From Branchiostoma floridae (Eukaryota > Chordata > Leptocardii > Amphioxiformes > Branchiostomatidae): 64,000 nucleotides of DNA. Made by a program: the position numbers and the translations under genes. Shown one piece after another: positions 60,374 to 64,000 of the stretch. How positions within the stretch are numbered: position 1 is the stretch's first letter; each line of letters starts with the position of its first letter. The notes under the pieces were generated by a model that worked only from the letters and a program-made list of their open reading frames with translations, was not told the origin of the DNA and made no database searches. The stretch is from NCBI RefSeq assembly GCF_000003815.2, contig NC_049986.1:13089876-13153875 (forward strand), written 5' to 3'.

Positions 60374-63300
60374 GCAGCTCTAAGAACCAAACTCTTTAAG
60401 TACTTAAAGAAACACATGTTCTTGGCTTACAAAGGTACAACCCTTTGTTGAAATACTTTGATTTCACTAGTTGCCTTTAACATGTGTCCGTATGGTGATT
60501 ATTACTTGGAAGGATGTGAACAGAGCAATCTGGGACCAGTGTGCTTTGTTACCACATCTGCACTTTGAATCTATCTTCGTACTTGACAGTGCAAGTATGA
60601 ATCTGGTTGGCCTTTAAGTCAACAAAGAATACTAAGCAGAGATAGAGGAAGGAAAGGCAAAATTTATGTAAGATTTTTGTTCAACTTGTGTGAGAGCAAA
60701 CTTGGATACATTCCAGGCAAATTTGGTGGCATGTAGAGTGGAAATGCTCATGTTGAAGGTTTAATCGTACAACTAGTCATGCCAAACCTTTTCCTGAAGT
60801 GCAATTGTATGGACACAAGTCATAATTGTTGTCTGGAACGTGAGGAAGCAAACTCATGTTCTTCGGGCATCCTGCAATGTGAAGCCACTGTTATGTAAGC
60901 CATATCTTTCAGAAGAAATGAAAGACAACGAAGGGGAAAATTTGGCAATGTAGATTGGTTGGTGTAGATGGCACCAATATTATACAGCTTTGCTGAAGAT
61001 AACATTTTTTGAAGGCGAGAAAGACCTATGTTTCATTGATGAAAGAAGGAAAAAAACTTGGGTACTAGGTGCTTCAACAGTAGAATTGGTCATGATGCCG
61101 CTGAAGAACTGTTAAGCATATTCTGTTTTGCACTCGGTTGTGATCCTTCATTTTCTTCAAATTAGTTTTGTTACAGTGCAAGAGAAAGCTAGAAAGTAGA
61201 AATCAACAGCAGTGTTAGAGGTAGACTCAAAATTGGTGTTGATGATTTTTTAGATCATTCAGTTGTCTTAACTTTTGGCTGCACTCCTCACACCTGAATG
61301 GGTGTGAGTCTGAATGTGTGCCTTGAGATATAACCCAGCTGACTAGACTGTTTCTCACCGGTGTGTTTTCATATGCTTCTGTAAATTACCCGACTCACAG
61401 AACTGTGGGTTGCACTTCTCATATGATTGTTGATGGCTGTTTCTCCTATTTTCTTAGTGTTAAGTTAAGTACTTTTTTGTAGAAAATACTGTATTCTAAG
61501 ATGACTTAAAATCAGCCTTATCTTGCCAATTTTTTCATGTAGCCAAACTTAATGTTACATCATGTTTCTGTTTTGAAGAAGAACCTTTTTTTGTTAGTTT
61601 TTCTTCCATTTTGAAGAATAACACAACAAATGCATGTATTTGCTATGGATATAGTAAACATGTAGTAATTGAAATGTGCCAAAATTTTCAATGTGGATAT
61701 ATTCCACTTGATGTAGCTAAGTTGCAATTATTTACAATGTGGAAAGTTATCTCTAGAAAAATGTCAGAACTAGTAGACAGTATTTTTGTCATAAATGGCA
61801 ACATTTAATAGTTGTAGTAGTAGTAGTAGTACTATATAAGATTGTTGTCTTACCTTTATTTCCAGACATACCATTGGCTCCTTCCTGACTTTTCCCATTC
61901 CTTTCATTGCTTTCACCCATTTGTGTGCTCCATCTTTCCTGCTTTGCTTCCACACCTCTGTTTTTCTTTGTTGAGTGTTGTTTACTTTTATTTTCGTTCT
62001 TCCTGTTCCTTTTGTGCAATTTTCTCAGGTTTTCACTCTTCTTTTCTCTCTCCTTTCCTTACTTGCACTTTCGCACTTCTTTCTTTCATCTTTTCCTTTT
62101 GCTCTCCCATATTCATTCACTGTCGTCAATCTCACAACTTGCAGATGCCGTTCTTCTCTTTTTCATTCTCCTTTTTAACATGGTGTGGAACCCTATTATC
62201 TTCAGACTCTCTTTTATCCTCTATTTGTGTAGAGGACGAATGAAAATCTGCAGCTATGATAGGTTTACATACAACATACTTTTTTTCACCCATAATGTAT
62301 CTATTTGCATGTTGTTATCTCCAAGCAGTTGTATGGCAATGCATGCTTGTTTGTTTGTTTGCTTTTGTTCTTAGTTACTTTTTCCATTTGTACCACATGC
62401 TGTATTTTCTCTCTTAGAAGCACACCTCAAATGAAAGCATAGCTGGAGTTTCCAATATCAGATGTGTCAACATTTAAACATGATAAAATTAGTGAGGGTG
62501 GAAAGAAATGTCCGACCATGCCTCTTTTTTTTTAACGTATACTAGAAACATCGTGATCTTTATCTTTTCAGTGTATACAGTGTGCTTCTTATAGATTGAA
62601 TACAGTGTAATAGATATTCTATTGCGCTGGAAGGCCAAAGAAAAAATTTACAACTTGCTATGCCTTTTTCTCAAGTTTAAAAATTTTATATGTTGTATGG
62701 CATTTTGTTCATACATACCTATGCTATCCGTCCAACAGTTACTGTATTAAAGAAATACTAATAGCTGGGCTTACTAATGACATATTATAATGTTGTTAAT
62801 TGTAGAGTATCACATCATAGATCAGTTCAAATAGTATGACAACAAAACAATCTAGTATGTGTTGGTGTTCTTTTTCATGTTGCCTTTTCCAACCTATTAA
62901 CAGGATGTAATTGCAAGTTGCCCAAAACAGCAATAATCCTCCAACGTATATCAGGTTGTCTTATTGTCATACTGTTTTGCCCTTAAGTCTGGATGGAGAA
63001 TATGACTAACTTCTCAGAATAGAACTAACTTCTCACTTCCTACCAATAGATGCTGTACTGTACTATTATTTGACTCAACATTTTATTGTTGCATCTATAG
63101 TGTTTACTAGTAAAAGTTCAAACTCAATAGTTGTAAAACAAAAATAGAGGTAGAAACTGCCCAGTTTATTATGTGCCAGAAATGGAAACTCCATTCATCA
63201 TGTACAGAGAAATAATGTAGTTTGGACCATTGTTGGAAATGATCACATGATCATGTGCCTTTATCAAGAACAAACCATGACAGTTGCTTTGTATGCTTAT

Positions 63301-64000
63301 TTTCTTACATATAAGGCCACATCAATTTAATTTGTTGGTTCTCGGATTTCCGCCCCATTTTTTTCCGATTTGAAAAAAAAAAATTTTGTCCCAAGAAAAA
63401 TAATATAGGTTTGCTATTACAGACCTTTAAAAAACCCCATTCCAGGGGCACATACTGCTGATAAACCAATCAGAGCGCTTATTTGCAGTCACATGATCAG
63501 AACAGTGGTATAAAATCGAAGGAAGAGATTCGTTGGATAAATAATGCCATGAAAAGCTGAAAACTTGACTACTTACCTTGTTTTTTTTTGTGTTATATAA
63601 GTTAATCGCAGACTTTTTGCAATTTTTTTTTCTTTTTTTTTTCGACCGACCACCCCAACATTTTTCTGAAAAAATCCGAGAACCAAGAAATTAAATTGGT
63701 GTGGCCTAACGTTAGTACTAATACCCTGTAGTAGAGTAACCCAAATTGTTATATTTTCATACACACATTATATTTTGATGCATAGATTTTCTTCACGTTA
63801 GATTTTCTATTAAACTGCAAGTGGGAAGAACCCACCCAAAATAGTTTGGTTGAGTGATCTGTACATGTACCTGTAAGATTTTGTAGTATTCAGTTATGAC
63901 ATGTGTCTTCCTTTTTACTGTTATACAACAATGCAGTAAGGAAGCATTTGTCGGTGTATGTGTGTTGTACCAAATTTATCACGTAGAAAATTCTTCATAT
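60374..64000. other. 3' flank / probable long 3' UTR of SWT1
   Basis: No further coding exon seen. The stretch has short frames only, an (GTAGTA)n run near 61811-61830, and a T/C-rich low-complexity tract from about 61860 to 62230 that opens spurious Phe/Ser/Leu-rich frames. ATTAAA at about 62745 is a possible poly(A) signal, but the true end cannot be placed. A foldback element occupies 63314-63707. Confidence 0.45.
63314..63707. mobile_element. 394-bp foldback MITE with AGGCCACA termini
   Basis: Left end AGGCCACATCAATTTAATTT and right end AAATTAAATTGGTGTGGCCT are near-complementary, continuing through TTGGTTCTCGGATTT / AAATCCGAGAACCAA. The centre is AT-rich with poly-A and poly-T. Target duplication is not clear. 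Confidence 0.8.

Noticed and set aside
61789..62374. Frames of 133 and 155 codons rich in Phe/Ser/Leu in the SWT1 3' flank
   Set aside because: T/C-rich low-complexity UTR-like sequence; membrane-like look is from composition only.

Overview
The window reads as a gene-sparse, repeat-rich stretch of an invertebrate chordate genome, most likely a lancelet (Branchiostoma). This is inferred from intron-rich genes, pancreatic-lipase-type proteins with a chordate exon plan, a SWT1 orthologue, and many short inverted-repeat elements. No bacterial operon features are present. Genes were assembled by hand: each exon chain keeps frame through consensus splice sites from start codon to stop codon (or to the window edge).

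Layout. (1) 103-4155, minus: 5' part of a secreted pancreatic-lipase-like gene (lipase A), cut by the left window edge, with a TATA box at 4276-4283. (2) 9007-10042, minus: a possible two-exon gene for a 79-residue secreted protein of unknown function. (3) 17039-26354, plus: complete pancreatic-lipase-like gene (lipase B), 11 coding exons, 493 residues, catalytic triad and PLAT domain intact. (4) 29712-30725, minus: an intronless Ser/Pro-rich ORF of 337 residues with nine copies of a hydrophobic-SSP motif. (5) 32124-37809, minus: complete lipase D, 10 coding exons, 505 residues, intact triad, but with an N-terminal membrane anchor instead of a clear cleavable signal. (6) 37.8-47.2 kb: repeat-dominated, with a LINE relic, a lone signal-peptide-like exon, a 100-base assembly gap and a possible decayed lipase fragment. 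(7) 47323-60373, plus: SWT1 homologue, 16 coding exons, 1109 residues, with an N-terminal WW domain and a PIN endoribonuclease domain. (8) 60.4-64 kb: 3' flank or long 3' UTR plus a foldback element.

The three lipases share exon lengths almost base for base (55 or 115/184/214/112 or 109/117/117 or 120, then 120+129 or a fused 249), so they are local duplicates of one ancestor. They would act as extracellular or digestive triacylglycerol/phospholipid hydrolases. SWT1 is unrelated to them and would act in nuclear RNA quality control.

The most unusual signals are structural. Exon edges have been tandemly duplicated inside introns of both lipase D and SWT1, creating decoy splice sites and one complete frame-shifting pseudo-exon. 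Several small inverted-repeat transposons sit within about 15-35 bases of splice sites. The intronless ORF carries a regular array that resembles SUMO-interacting motifs.
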